64,000 nucleotides of DNA, from positions 1,320,545-1,384,544 of the forward strand of contig NZ_JACOFZ010000001.1 of assembly GCF_014284155.1 (NCBI RefSeq), read 5' to 3'. Below are positions 8,762 through 18,225 of this stretch, piece by piece (within the stretch, counting starts at the first letter, position 1; every line of letters starts with the position of its first letter). Made by a program: the position numbers and the translations under genes. The notes under the pieces were generated by a model. It was not told the origin of the DNA. It made no database searches and worked only from the letters and a program-made list of their open reading frames with translations. Origin of the DNA: Affinundibacterium nitidum. Its GTDB lineage: Bacteria > Pseudomonadota > Gammaproteobacteria > Burkholderiales > Burkholderiaceae_D.

Positions 8762-9909
8762 TAAGCACTCTCGGCAAGATAGGTAATAGTCATTGTTTGA
8801 TTATGCAAACTACATGCTTCAAGTTGATAGCCAGGGCAAATTTCACCATTCGAATAAAAACCGCAGAGAACCGTGTTATCGCCAAGAATATCTTGAACTG
8901 CTTCGACTTCTTCATCCACGCGCCCACCCATGACGAGTTTGCGTCCAACACAGCTGACTAAGAGTCCGAGCGCTTGACCCTCCACTTCTCCCATGTTTTC
9001 AATGGTTGAATTGGCGGCGGTTTCCGCACCGTCGACTAGATCATTCGTATGCGCATGCATTAGCCTCAAGTAACCATCAGGATTAATGACACCTGCCAAT
9101 ACGAGACTGCCGTCTGCTTCATTCACACCCAGAATAGTACGGATTTGTCCCAAAGATTCGCGTGCATCGCTCAACATTTCGAATGGGAATAGTAAGCCAG
9201 AGCCGGGTAGATCTTTAGCGTAATCACCCAAGTAGCGTTTGTAGACATCCAAAGCTGGCTCGCCGTCAAGCTCATACAAAATATTGCCAACGCAACGGGT
9301 TACTTTGCGGGTTGGACCAAATGGTTTCCACCCACCAAAGCTGCCGTGTGAGAATCGCAATTTTTCTCCCTCGAATCCAACACCGACAATGTGATCAGTG
9401 GAGACCCCTTCATTCGACAATACAAAGGTCTTTACAAAGGCACCATCGTCGCCGGCCAAGCCACCTGTGATTGGCATTCCTACGCCTAGTTCGCTGACCA
9501 TCCCTTCGATCATACCGCTGCCGTTAATCGCAACTCCTTGACCGAACACGAGCACCGCTTTCAATGCTGGTGACTTCAGCTTACTCGCTAAAGTCGCACC
9601 AGCTTCAAATGACTTCTCCATCGAATCTAATGGTGCTGTTGCCACCTTAAAGCCTGTATGCTCGAATCGAATGGCTGTCACAACGCTAGTATGATTAACC
9701 ACGCCAGAGGGTGCAATTTCTCCTGCAGTGGTGCAACCAACACACTGGGCATGAGGAAAATTTATGCGTAGACTCTGATGTAAAGCAGGATCAGCAAAAT
9801 GCTCAGTAAATCCAAACACCAACACTAACTGAGGATCGAGTTCAGCCAGTTCTTTCAGTTTTTCGACATCGCCAGCCAGATTATTCAACACCACTTGAGC
9901 AATTTTCAT
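8761..9909 (-). CDS. FIST-domain sensory protein
   Basis: 382 residues. The N-terminal FIST domain runs from about 20 to 210 (VFGFTEHFADPALHQSL, CVGCTTAGEIAPSG, and GLAGDDGAF). The FIST_C part runs from about 215 to 370 (LYELDGEPALDVYKRYL, then LVSCVGRKLVMG and a CGFYSNGEICP segment). FIST domains are predicted small-ligand sensors, possibly for amino acids, and occur next to kinases and chemoreceptors. There is no membrane segment or signal peptide, so it is cytoplasmic. It lies between the HD-GYP regulator and the hybrid kinase and overlaps the kinase start by one base. It is therefore a likely input subunit for that kinase. Confidence 0.92.
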   Translation of the reverse strand: MKIAQVVLNNLAGDVEKLKELAELDPQLVLVFGFTEHFADPALHQSLRINFPHAQCVGCTTAGEIAPSGVVNHTSVVTAIRFEHTGFKVATAPLDSMEKSFEAGATLASKLKSPALKAVLVFGQGVAINGSGMIEGMVSELGVGMPITGGLAGDDGAFVKTFVLSNEGVSTDHIVGVGFEGEKLRFSHGSFGGWKPFGPTRKVTRCVGNILYELDGEPALDVYKRYLGDYAKDLPGSGLLFPFEMLSDARESLGQIRTILGVNEADGSLVLAGVINPDGYLRLMHAHTNDLVDGAETAANSTIENMGEVEGQALGLLVSCVGRKLVMGGRVDEEVEAVQDILGDNTVLCGFYSNGEICPGYQLEACSLHNQTMTITYLAESA

Positions 9910-9940
9910 ATTCAGCCTCTTTGTTTTCTTGACGTGAAAT

Positions 9941-11011
9941 TTAAAATGAGCCTAGTCCACTGCTTTCGACTTTATCGTCTTTATACTGTTCTTTAATTGC
10001 AAGTACTTTTTCCCAATGCAATAGGAAGGCGTCAACACACTGGGGATCAAAATGATGGCCGCTCCCTTCGCGCAAAAATGCCACCGCTTTATCTAAATCC
10101 CAAGCCGACTTGTATGGGCGCTCTGAAGTCAATGCATCAAATACGTCAGCGACTGCGACGATACGTGCGAACAAAGGGATAGCATCACCAACAAGACCTT
10201 GAGGATACCCACTGCCATCGTATTTTTCATGGTGAGATAAGGCGATTTCGGCGCCGGTCCGTACGATTTCCGATTGACTGCCCGCAAGAATTTGATACCC
10301 CAAAGTAGCATGCGTTTTCATGATGCTAAATTCTTCAGGGGACAATTTTCCGGGTTTGAGTAAAATATGGTCAGGGATGCCAACCTTCCCGATATCATGC
10401 ATAGGCGCCGCATCCAATAACATCTGTTGTTGCAATTCAGAGAGCCCGAGATTCTCACCGATCAGCTTAGAATAGTTAGCCATGCGCGAGATATGCGCGC
10501 CGGTTTCGGGGTCTCGTGAATCTGCGGCCTTCGATAATCGCAAGACGGTTTCTTGCTCGCGTGCCTTAATTTCCGCCGTCGCTTTTTGAACCTCAGCATC
10601 AAGCCAAGCGGCACGATCCTCCAAGAGGCGCTGATTGCGCCTTAAGGCCAACATGTTCTTGGAGCGGGCTAAGAATTCTATTTTGTCGACAGGTTTAATG
10701 AGGAAATCGTTGGCACCTGCATCTAATGCATCGTAGCGAACGGCCGTCTCGTCATTTGCCGTGATCATCAAAATCGGAATATCGACGCAAGAGCTTAGCT
10801 TCCGGAATGCGCTGATGAATTGAACACCATTCATGCTCGGCATCATATAGTCTACCAACACCAGATCAGGGACATTCTCCGTACACCATTGCAGTGCACG
10901 TTCGGGTTCAGTAAAACGAACAGACGAGCAATTATCTAGCTTATCCAATAAGCGACACAGCAAGACGACATTGATTTCAGCGTCATCAATGACCAAGACT
11001 CGCATTTCCAT
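9941..11011 (-). CDS. Response regulator with HD-GYP c-di-GMP phosphodiesterase domain
   Basis: 356 residues. An N-terminal receiver (about 3-120, phospho-Asp 54 in LVDYMMPSMNG, Lys in IKPVDK) is joined by a coiled-coil linker to an HD-GYP domain. Its signature motifs are intact: MHDIGKVGIPD, then HHEKYDGSGYP, then DVFDALTSERPYK. The family hydrolyses cyclic di-GMP, here presumably in a phosphorylation-dependent way (RpfG-like layout). The start at 11011 has GAGGG about eight bases upstream. It is first in a three-gene minus-strand operon with the FIST protein (31-base gap) and the hybrid kinase. Confidence 0.95.
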   Translation of the reverse strand: MEMRVLVIDDAEINVVLLCRLLDKLDNCSSVRFTEPERALQWCTENVPDLVLVDYMMPSMNGVQFISAFRKLSSCVDIPILMITANDETAVRYDALDAGANDFLIKPVDKIEFLARSKNMLALRRNQRLLEDRAAWLDAEVQKATAEIKAREQETVLRLSKAADSRDPETGAHISRMANYSKLIGENLGLSELQQQMLLDAAPMHDIGKVGIPDHILLKPGKLSPEEFSIMKTHATLGYQILAGSQSEIVRTGAEIALSHHEKYDGSGYPQGLVGDAIPLFARIVAVADVFDALTSERPYKSAWDLDKAVAFLREGSGHHFDPQCVDAFLLHWEKVLAIKEQYKDDKVESSGLGSF

Positions 11012-11235
11012 CGTTCAGCCCTCGATATGGTTGCAACCACTATTGGACGATAGCTCCCCTGATGCACAGTGCTTACCGCGCATTTACCAATGGAAATAAT
11101 AGACGGAATATTTTGCTTTTTGTTGCTTTTTGGAAAAATATTTAAAACTTGGCAAAAATACGACTAGTATTTTTTCAAGTACTTTTCAAATAATTAACAC
11201 ACTCCCCAAAAAACGCGGGCAAACCAGCATGAGAA

Positions 11236-12528
11236 CTATTCTACGATACGGGAGACTGGGAATTGAACACAGAATTTGCTACCAACACCAGGGGTAGATT
11301 CAATCAAGAGCTGCGCATTATGGCGTAACAAGACGTGCTTGACGATCGCTAAGCCTAATCCTGTTCCTTGAGTCTCGCGTGAACGGCTCTTGTCGACACG
11401 ATAGAAACGTTCTGTCAAACGAGAAATATGTTCGGCACTGATGCCAATACCGCTATCTTGAACAACTAACTTAGGTCCTTGTGCACCTGACTTCCACACG
11501 ATCTTGATCTCGCCATGCTCAGGCGTATATCGAATAGCATTTGTCACTAGGTTACTGATAGCACTGCGAATCTCATCCGAACTACCCTGCAAATTTGGTC
11601 CTTCTAGTTCAAGTGTAATTTGATGTTTACCAGCGGACAAAGCCTGCCCCTCTTGAAGGATATGTCGCAACATTGCATGCATATCGATCTTCTCACACCT
11701 CACCTGAAACTCTGCAGACTCTAAACGACTGAGTGTCAGCATGTCTTCAACCAAGCGCTGCATGCGTTCACCTTGCTCAACCATCAATTTCAAATGTGAA
11801 GAGCGTATCGATACTTCAAGATCCGGTTGCAAAGAAGCGATCTCAAGAAAACCATTAATCACAGTCAAAGGCGTGCGTAACTCGTGAGAAGCATTAGCAA
11901 TAAAGTCGCGACGCATCATATCGATACGTTCAGATTCGGTGACATCATGGGTCACTAAGATCTGACGGCGATTTTCAAAGGGGATGATATGGACAATTAA
12001 TTTTCGATCGCGGAAGCTCAAGGTAAGTGGCGTCTCATATCGTCCAAGAATAATGTAATCGATGAACTCAGGCGTCCGCACTAAATTTGTGACCCGCATG
12101 CCTTTGTCACGCTTTAAATCGAGTCCGAGATGATGCTCAGCGATAGGATTACACCATTCCAGAAACATGACGTCATCCATGATCACGACGCCATCGGGCA
12201 ACAAGGTCATCGCTTGGCGAAAGCGCGCCAACCACTCTGCCAATTCGGCTTGATTCTTTTCATCACCGCGGCGGAGTTTATAGAGGCGAGAAAAAATTTC
12301 CGTCCATGCGCCCCAACCATCTGGCAAACGCGCACTGCTAGGATTATCGAGCCAATCAGAGAGGCTCAACAAATACTGTAATTGCATCACCACTAGACCA
12401 AGCATGCCAATCAAACCTAGTACCAAGCCGACCTTCACGCCCCAGAAATAGCCGCATACTGCAGCACCAGAAAGGATGAGTAAGATCCGAACTAAAGCAG
12501 AGATCCAAAAAACGAGATGAGGACGCAT
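11236..12528 (-). CDS. phoR: Phosphate-regulon sensor histidine kinase PhoR
   Basis: 430-residue membrane kinase that activates PhoB when phosphate is low. Two membrane helices at the N-terminus (about 8-28 and 32-55) have almost no periplasmic loop, as is usual for PhoR, which senses through the Pst transporter and PhoU. A charged region and PAS domain follow (about 95-200; GVVIMDDVMFLEWCN). Next come the HisKA box NASHELRTPLTVING with His 215, the N-box LVTNAIRYTPEHG, and the G-boxes DSGIGIS and GTGLGLAIVKH. It lies downstream of phoB, separated by about 110 bases, at the end of the pst-pho operon. Confidence 0.97.
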   Translation of the reverse strand: MRPHLVFWISALVRILLILSGAAVCGYFWGVKVGLVLGLIGMLGLVVMQLQYLLSLSDWLDNPSSARLPDGWGAWTEIFSRLYKLRRGDEKNQAELAEWLARFRQAMTLLPDGVVIMDDVMFLEWCNPIAEHHLGLDLKRDKGMRVTNLVRTPEFIDYIILGRYETPLTLSFRDRKLIVHIIPFENRRQILVTHDVTESERIDMMRRDFIANASHELRTPLTVINGFLEIASLQPDLEVSIRSSHLKLMVEQGERMQRLVEDMLTLSRLESAEFQVRCEKIDMHAMLRHILQEGQALSAGKHQITLELEGPNLQGSSDEIRSAISNLVTNAIRYTPEHGEIKIVWKSGAQGPKLVVQDSGIGISAEHISRLTERFYRVDKSRSRETQGTGLGLAIVKHVLLRHNAQLLIESTPGVGSKFCVQFPVSRIVE

Positions 12529-12639
12529 TATTGATTTCGTAGGCTAGTCGCGACAAATAAACGTGCGATATGGGTGATGACTCGAGATACGGGTCTGACG
12601 ATAGAATATAAGCTTACGCCAGACCTTGAGTTTTTCAAA

Positions 12640-13329
12640 CTATTTTTCAGACAGCATATAGCCAACACTACGCACAGTCTTAATTAAACCTTCGGCTTCT
12701 TTCAGTACCTTACGTAAGCGTAGCACATGGACATCCACTGTGCGCTCTTCAATTACGACATGATCACCCCATACCTTGTCGAGCAACTGACTGCGCGAAA
12801 AGACACGTTCGGGATGCGCCATGAAGAACTTCAAAAGTTTATATTCAGCGTGACCAATCTCCACTTTTTTATCATCGATTTTCACCGAACAACTGACTGG
12901 ATCCAAATGCACGTTTCCAATCACCAAAGCAGACTGCGCATGCTCAGGACTCTTACGACGCAACATAGCCTTGATACGTGCCGTCAATTCACGTGGTGAA
13001 AACGGTTTTGTAACATAGTCATCCGCGCCGTGGTCGAGACCAGCGATCTTATCTTCTTCCATACTCTTTGCCGTCAACATAATGACAGGCATTTCGTTGA
13101 AATGACGATCGGATCGAATTTTAGATAAAAGACGCAAACCACTTTGATCTGGCAACATCCAATCAAGCAAAATCAATTGTGGCGTGCGACGTTGTAAGAA
13201 CTCCCAAGCCTCGCTTGTATTTCCGACCGCGCAAGTATTCCATCCTGCGGCCTTCAAAGTAAAACTGACTAATTCACTGATGGCTGGTTCATCTTCAACG
13301 ATGAGTATGGTGGTTTTATCAGCTGACAT
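12640..13329 (-). CDS. phoB: Phosphate-regulon response regulator PhoB
   Basis: 229-residue OmpR-family transcription activator of the Pho regulon. The receiver domain has the acidic pocket VEDEPAI, phospho-Asp 56 in LILLDWMLPDQSGL and the Lys of YVTKPFSPREL. The winged-helix domain has SRSQLLDKVWGDHVVIEERT and ends TVRSVGYMLSE. WMLP and the VIEERTVDVHVLRLR stretch are typical PhoB features. The start codon shares base 13329 with the stop of phoU (TAATG), so the two are coupled. Its targets here are likely the two Pho boxes at 18071-18089 and 18129-18146. Confidence 0.97.
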   Translation of the reverse strand: MSADKTTILIVEDEPAISELVSFTLKAAGWNTCAVGNTSEAWEFLQRRTPQLILLDWMLPDQSGLRLLSKIRSDRHFNEMPVIMLTAKSMEEDKIAGLDHGADDYVTKPFSPRELTARIKAMLRRKSPEHAQSALVIGNVHLDPVSCSVKIDDKKVEIGHAEYKLLKFFMAHPERVFSRSQLLDKVWGDHVVIEERTVDVHVLRLRKVLKEAEGLIKTVRSVGYMLSEK

Positions 13330-14048
13330 TATTCTTGATGACTACTTTGTTCTTGTTTAGTCGCGACGTAATCTGAATGGCGAATGTCACGTCCCTCGAC
13401 GATATAAATCGTATGCTCAGCGATATTTTTCGCATGATCGCCGATACGTTCAATCGCTTTGGCAATCCATAAGGCATCCAAGGCTGAAGAAATAGTGGTC
13501 GGATCTTCCATCATGAACGTAATCAAATTACGCATAATGGAACGGAAATCGTTATCGATAATTTCGTCAAATGCAATCAATTGCACGGCTTTAGCGTCGT
13601 CGTGACGTGCAAACGCGTCCAAAGATTGATGCAACATCTGACCAACACTGTTTGCCAATACACGCACGGTGTCGTAACCACTAAACAGCGTATTGCCACG
13701 TGCTTTGTTTTGCATCTCCAAAGCGATACGTGCAATCTTAGTCGACTCGTCACCGATACGTTCAATGTCGGTAATCACTTTGCCAGTCGCCATTACCGTG
13801 CGCAAATCATTTGCCGCAGGTTGACGCTTGACGATCAGATGACTACACATATCATCCAATATTACTTCCAAACGGTTCACCTCCTCATCGGACTTCACCA
13901 CCGCAGCAGCTTGTTCTGCATTACCCGTGCGGTAGCAAGCCATCGCATCATGAAAGTGACTTTCAACCAAGCCGCCCATGAGCAAAACCTTGGAGCGAAT
14001 CGCTTCCAAATCGTGATTGTATTGTGATGATGAGTGTTCGCCTTGCAT
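13329..14048 (-). CDS. phoU: Phosphate transport regulator PhoU
   Basis: 239-residue all-helical protein with two PhoU repeats. Each carries the metal-binding pattern E/D-x-x-D-E-x-x: VITDIERIGDESTKIA in the first repeat and IAKAIERIGDHAKNIAEH in the second. PhoU links PstB to PhoR and keeps the Pho regulon off when phosphate is plentiful. It is placed between pstB (73-base gap) and phoB (1-base overlap), the standard order in proteobacteria. There is no membrane segment. Confidence 0.97.
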   Translation of the reverse strand: MQGEHSSSQYNHDLEAIRSKVLLMGGLVESHFHDAMACYRTGNAEQAAAVVKSDEEVNRLEVILDDMCSHLIVKRQPAANDLRTVMATGKVITDIERIGDESTKIARIALEMQNKARGNTLFSGYDTVRVLANSVGQMLHQSLDAFARHDDAKAVQLIAFDEIIDNDFRSIMRNLITFMMEDPTTISSALDALWIAKAIERIGDHAKNIAEHTIYIVEGRDIRHSDYVATKQEQSSHQE

Positions 14049-14121
14049 AGAGGGCTCCTGAATTCTGTATATATTCGTTGTAATCTGTGTGTATTACCGC
14101 ATTGCCACCACGATAGAAAAA

Positions 14122-14913
14122 TCAACCAAATCGACCTGTGATGTAGTCTTGCGTTTCTTTACGTACTGGGTTCATGAAGATGTTATCCGTTTCACCGAAC
14201 TCGACCAATTCACCCAAGTACATATAGGCGGTGTAATCAGAGCAGCGAGCCGCTTGCTGCATGTTGTGCGTCACGATGGCAATCGTGTAGTCTTCCTTCA
14301 ATTCATTGATCAGCTCTTCGATTTTGACCGTAGAGATTGGATCCAAAGCGGAAGTTGGTTCATCTAGCAGCAAAACTTCTGGCTTGACTGAAACGCCGCG
14401 CGCGATGCACAAACGTTGTTGTTGACCACCAGAGAGACTCAAACCACTACTACTCAATTTATCTTTAACTTCAGTCCACAAAGCAGCCTTTTTCAACGCC
14501 CACTCGACGCGCTCATCCATTTCGCCTTTTGACAAATTCTCATAAAGACGCACACCAAACGCGATATTGTCATAAACAGACATTGGGAACGGCGTAGGCT
14601 TTTGGAAGACCATGCCCACTTTCGCGCGCAAGAGATTAATGTCTTGACCTGGGGTCAAAATATTATGGCCGTTGTACAAAATTTCGCCTTCTGCGCGTTG
14701 ACCTGGATACAAGTCATACATGCGGTTGAAGGTACGCAACAGAGTCGATTTACCGCAGCCAGATGGACCAATGAATGCAGTGACTTTTTTGTCATAAACC
14801 TTCAAATTCACATCGCGCAAACTACGATTATTGCCGTAGAAGAAATTGAGATTTTTCGTCTCGATACAAGCTTTTTGCTCAACTGCTGTTGGGATAGTTT
14901 GTGAAGTCATCAT
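14122..14913 (-). CDS. pstB: Phosphate ABC transporter ATPase PstB
   Basis: 263-residue ATPase that energises high-affinity phosphate import. Walker A is GPSGCGKST, the Q-loop is [16 protein letters not shown] (typical of PstB), the ABC signature is LSGGQQQRL, Walker B is [12 protein letters not shown], and the switch His is in IVTHNMQQA. It starts at 14913; a second ATG three bases later is equally possible. It follows pstA with an 11-base gap. Confidence 0.98.
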   Translation of the reverse strand: MMTSQTIPTAVEQKACIETKNLNFFYGNNRSLRDVNLKVYDKKVTAFIGPSGCGKSTLLRTFNRMYDLYPGQRAEGEILYNGHNILTPGQDINLLRAKVGMVFQKPTPFPMSVYDNIAFGVRLYENLSKGEMDERVEWALKKAALWTEVKDKLSSSGLSLSGGQQQRLCIARGVSVKPEVLLLDEPTSALDPISTVKIEELINELKEDYTIAIVTHNMQQAARCSDYTAYMYLGELVEFGETDNIFMNPVRKETQDYITGRFG

Positions 14914-14924
14914 GAGCTACTCAA

Positions 14925-15785
14925 TTAATGTTGATTCTTTTGTGAAAATACGGTGCGCGACAAAATATTTAATGCGAGAACGCTGAAGGTTACCAACAAG
15001 GCACCAGTCCACGCCAAACCACGCCAGTTGTCATACGGGCTCATCGCAAATTGATAAATCACGACCGGCAAATTCGCCATTGGCTTATTCATATCGGTGT
15101 TCGTAAATTGATTATTCAACGCCGTGAACAGTAAAGGTGCTGTTTCACCTGAAATACGTGCCACAGCCAACAACACGCCAGTCAAGATACCGGCTTTAAC
15201 TGCTTTGATACGAATGAACAGCGCGACTTTCCAACGTGGAGCACCTAAAGCAAAAGCAGCTTCGCGCAAACTAATAGGTACTAAGGCCAACATATTATCT
15301 GTGGTACGTACGACGACGGGGATCGCAATCAAAGAGATAGCGAGAGAACCTGCCCAGCCTGAGAAGTGCTTAATGTGGGCGACATAGATTGCGTATACAA
15401 ACAAACCAATCACGACTGATGGTGCTGACAACATAATGTCTGTGACAAAACGCGTTACATCGCTAAACCAATTGCGCTCACCGTACTCAGCCAAATAGAT
15501 GCCTGCTAAGATGCCAATCGGTGTACTAATTAAAGTCGCAAAACCAACCATCATCAGGCTACCGATCAACGCATTGGCGAGACCACCACCTTCTTCACCT
15601 GGTGCCGGAGTTGCCACAGTTAAAGCTTCCCAACTTAGAGAACCGACGCCTTTGATGACGAGTGTCGACAAAATCCACATCAAAAAGAAGACACCGAAAG
15701 CCATAGCCGCCGTCGACAAGGCGATACCAATCTTGTGCTTCATTAAGCGATTACGATAAACGGGATTCATACTTGCTTGGCTCAT
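14925..15785 (-). CDS. pstA: Phosphate ABC transporter permease PstA
   Basis: 286-residue inner-membrane permease with about six membrane helices. The cytoplasmic EAA-like loop is visible at [21 protein letters not shown], the contact surface for PstB. It has the PstA features GIYLAEYG near the second helix pair and [17 protein letters not shown]-like spacing at the C-terminus. The start codon overlaps the end of pstC by four bases, so the two permeases are translationally coupled. Confidence 0.97.
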   Translation of the reverse strand: MSQASMNPVYRNRLMKHKIGIALSTAAMAFGVFFLMWILSTLVIKGVGSLSWEALTVATPAPGEEGGGLANALIGSLMMVGFATLISTPIGILAGIYLAEYGERNWFSDVTRFVTDIMLSAPSVVIGLFVYAIYVAHIKHFSGWAGSLAISLIAIPVVVRTTDNMLALVPISLREAAFALGAPRWKVALFIRIKAVKAGILTGVLLAVARISGETAPLLFTALNNQFTNTDMNKPMANLPVVIYQFAMSPYDNWRGLAWTGALLVTFSVLALNILSRTVFSQKNQH

Positions 15786-16825
15786 TTCACGCCTTCTTTC
15801 TTTTTCATGCTCAACAACAGTAATTTTGCCGAAGCCAATACGATGAATGTAATCACAAACAAAATTAAACCTAAGAGAAATAAGGAAGCAATATGCAATT
15901 CGGATTCAGCTTCAGCAAATTCGTTTGCCAAGGTTGAAGCAATACTATTACCACCTGAGAATAGCGACCAATTCAATCTGTGAGCATTACCGATCACGAA
16001 AGTAATCGCCATGGTTTCGCCAAGCGCTCGGCCTAGACCCAGCATCACGCCACCGATGACACCCGCTTTTGTGTATGGCAAGACAATTTTGCGAACGACT
16101 TCCCAACGAGTGCAGCCGAGCCCGTAGGCCGATTCTTTCAAGACAGGAGGAACGATCTCAAAGACGTCACGCATCACCGAAGCAATGAATGGAATAATCA
16201 TAATGCCAAGAATAATGCCTGCGGTAAGAACACCGATACCGATCATGGAACCGGAGAATAACTGACCAATCACTGGCAATTTACCAAGAGTATTGGCAAG
16301 GAATGGCTGCCCATAAGTACTAAAGAACGGTGCGAAGACGAACAAGCCCCACATACCGTAAATAATACTTGGCACACCAGCCAAGAGTTCCACTGCAGTT
16401 CCCAGTGGCCGCTTCAACCAAGTTGGGCAAATTTCTGTCAAAAATAACGCAATACCAAAACTCACTGGGAAAGCGATTAGTAGAGCGATGATCGAGGTCA
16501 CCAAAGTACCAACGATCGCGATCATGCCCCCAAACTTATCGTTGATTGGATCCCATTCGATGGTCGTAATAAACGCGAAACCAAATTCTTTCATGGCTGG
16601 CATCGCACCATATACGAGAGAGACTACAATGCCGACCAACACTACTAACACAAATAATGCAAAACTAAAGGTGATCTTGTGAAACAAAAAATCTTGCAGC
16701 TTTTGCTTGCGCATGGTCGGACTATTTGCCACAGAATACTGGCTGGTTGTCGCCATATTTTTTTCGAGTTTTTCAGTCATGGCAGCCTCAGGAGACAAGA
16801 CATTGGGAGCAGATGGCACTGACAT
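15782..16825 (-). CDS. pstC: Phosphate ABC transporter permease PstC
   Basis: 347-residue inner-membrane permease that pairs with PstA. The start at 16825 is chosen over an in-frame upstream start at 16861 because AAAAGG lies seven bases before it and the longer form would cover the intergenic hairpin. Membrane helices begin near residue 60; the cytoplasmic loop is [19 protein letters not shown] PstC-typical [18 protein letters not shown] segment lies in the middle. The soluble N-terminus of about 50 residues is longer than in E. coli. Confidence 0.95.
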   Translation of the reverse strand: MSVPSAPNVLSPEAAMTEKLEKNMATTSQYSVANSPTMRKQKLQDFLFHKITFSFALFVLVVLVGIVVSLVYGAMPAMKEFGFAFITTIEWDPINDKFGGMIAIVGTLVTSIIALLIAFPVSFGIALFLTEICPTWLKRPLGTAVELLAGVPSIIYGMWGLFVFAPFFSTYGQPFLANTLGKLPVIGQLFSGSMIGIGVLTAGIILGIMIIPFIASVMRDVFEIVPPVLKESAYGLGCTRWEVVRKIVLPYTKAGVIGGVMLGLGRALGETMAITFVIGNAHRLNWSLFSGGNSIASTLANEFAEAESELHIASLFLLGLILFVITFIVLASAKLLLLSMKKKEGVK

Positions 16826-16845
16826 TTTTAACCTTTTGATGGTCG

Positions 16846-16873
16846 AACATCCCGACCACAAGATCGGGATGTT
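16846..16873. other. Stable hairpin in the pstS-pstC intergenic region
   Basis: AACATCCCGA (16846-16855), an eight-base loop, and TCGGGATGTT (16864-16873) give a perfect ten-pair stem. In the direction of pst transcription it lies between the pstS stop and the pstC start and has no following T-run. It is more likely an mRNA-stabilising or partial-attenuation element that keeps PstS in excess over the permeases than a full terminator. Confidence 0.7.
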
Positions 16874-16924
16874 TTTCTCATCTCAAAACAATTGAATACG
16901 TAATTTCAAAAAACGCTTGGCAGA

Positions 16925-17968
16925 TTAGTACAATGCTTTGCCAGAAGCATCTTTCAAGTTGGACTTCCAGCTGGAGTGAATCAACTTAATGACATCAGCT
17001 GGCATTGGCACGTATTCCAACTCTGTAGCCATTGCACCACCATTTGCAAAAGACCATTCAAAGAATTTGATGACTTCTTTTGTGTTTTCTGGATTTGTTG
17101 GCACTTTGTGCAAAATGATGAAAGTCGCACCGGAGATAGGCCATGTGTCTTTACCAGCTTGATTAGTCAAGATTACACCCATACCTGGTGTTTTCGCCCA
17201 GTCTGCGCCAGAAGCAGCGGCTTTAAAGTTCAAATCATCTGGTTGTGCAAATTGACCGTCACGATTTTTCACCAAAGTGTGAGTCATTTTATTACGCTTA
17301 ACATAGGCATACTCAACATAGCCAATAGAACCCTTGAGACGTTGAACGTTAGCAGCAACGCCTTCGTTACCTTTACCGCCCAAACCTACTGGCCATTTAA
17401 CTGCCGTACCAGAGCTCACTTTTTCTTTAAATTCAGCACTCACTTTGGACAAATAGTCTGTCCAGATGAATGTCGTGCCGGAACCGTCTGAACGATATAC
17501 AACAGTGATATCGTCTGCAGGCAATTTAACACCTGGGTTAATCGCAGCGATTTCAGCTGCGTTCCATTTCGTAATAGAACCCATATAAATCTTCGCCAAC
17601 ACATCGCCAGTCATTTTCAATTGGCCTGGTGCAATGCCATCAAGATTAACTACAGGCACAACGCCACCAATTACTGCTGGAAATTGAATCAAACCATCCG
17701 CATCCAAATCTTCGATCTTCAAAGGCATATCAGAGGCACCGAAGTCCACTGTTTTCGCTTTAATTTGTTTAATACCACCACCAGAACCGATGGATTGATA
17801 GTTCACTGTGTTGCCAGTTGCTTTTTTATAAGCATCAGCCCACTTAGCATAAATAGGATATGGGAAAGTCGCGCCAGCACCTGTCACTTCAGACGCATGC
17901 ACGGAGGAGAATGCCAAGGCTGCTGTGGCCGCGACAAACAAAGACTTCACGATACGATTCAATTGCAT
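16925..17968 (-). CDS. pstS: Periplasmic phosphate-binding protein PstS
   Basis: 347-residue substrate-binding protein. The signal peptide is residues 1-25 (MQLNRIVKSLFVAATAALAF, ending VHA). The mature protein begins EVTGAGATFPYPIYAKWADA, the hallmark start of PstS, and has the phosphate-binding loops IGSGGGIKQIK and VYRSDGSGTTFIWTDYL. It is first gene of the pst-pho operon, preceded by a Pho box and a fitting -10 element. A 63-residue-scale gap with a hairpin separates it from pstC. Confidence 0.98.
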   Translation of the reverse strand: MQLNRIVKSLFVAATAALAFSSVHASEVTGAGATFPYPIYAKWADAYKKATGNTVNYQSIGSGGGIKQIKAKTVDFGASDMPLKIEDLDADGLIQFPAVIGGVVPVVNLDGIAPGQLKMTGDVLAKIYMGSITKWNAAEIAAINPGVKLPADDITVVYRSDGSGTTFIWTDYLSKVSAEFKEKVSSGTAVKWPVGLGGKGNEGVAANVQRLKGSIGYVEYAYVKRNKMTHTLVKNRDGQFAQPDDLNFKAAASGADWAKTPGMGVILTNQAGKDTWPISGATFIILHKVPTNPENTKEVIKFFEWSFANGGAMATELEYVPMPADVIKLIHSSWKSNLKDASGKALY

Positions 17969-18055
17969 ATTTACCTCGGGTTAAAAGTAGACAATACTTC
18001 AAGCAACGTCACAAACAATCATCAATATTTTTCAGACTGATCTAACACGAACCGA

Positions 18056-18089
18056 ACTTTACAATTCAAATATGACAGGATTATGACAA
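18056..18089 (-). promoter_or_regulatory. Pho box and -10 for pstS
   Basis: On the minus strand, TTGTCAT (18089-18083), AATC, CTGTCAT (18078-18072) fits the PhoB consensus of two CTGTCAT-like heptamers spaced by four bases. Ten bases further on is TAAAGT (18061-18056) as a -10 element, the normal spacing for a PhoB-activated promoter. The pstS start is about 90 bases downstream. Confidence 0.88.
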
Positions 18090-18128
18090 ATATGACGCCC
18101 TATGAAATTATGAATTTTCGCGTCTTTT

Positions 18129-18162
18129 TTGTCATAAACTTGTCACATTCACTCTCTACAAT
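18129..18162 (+). promoter_or_regulatory. Pho box and -10 for ppk-sixA
   Basis: TTGTCAT (18129-18135), AAAC, TTGTCAC (18140-18146) matches the PhoB box closely. TACAAT at 18157-18162 follows after ten bases as the -10 element. This places a transcript start near 18169, ahead of ppk. The box is about 40 bases from the divergent pstS box. Confidence 0.88.
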
Positions 18163-18225
18163 CAAGCAAAAACCGCATCACTATTGATGATACAGGTGTA
18201 TTGTATGTCACTGAAGAGAATTTCC

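Noticed and set aside
16976-17491. 171-codon open frame antisense to pstS
   Set aside because: Lies wholly within a firmly identified gene and its translation has no family features.
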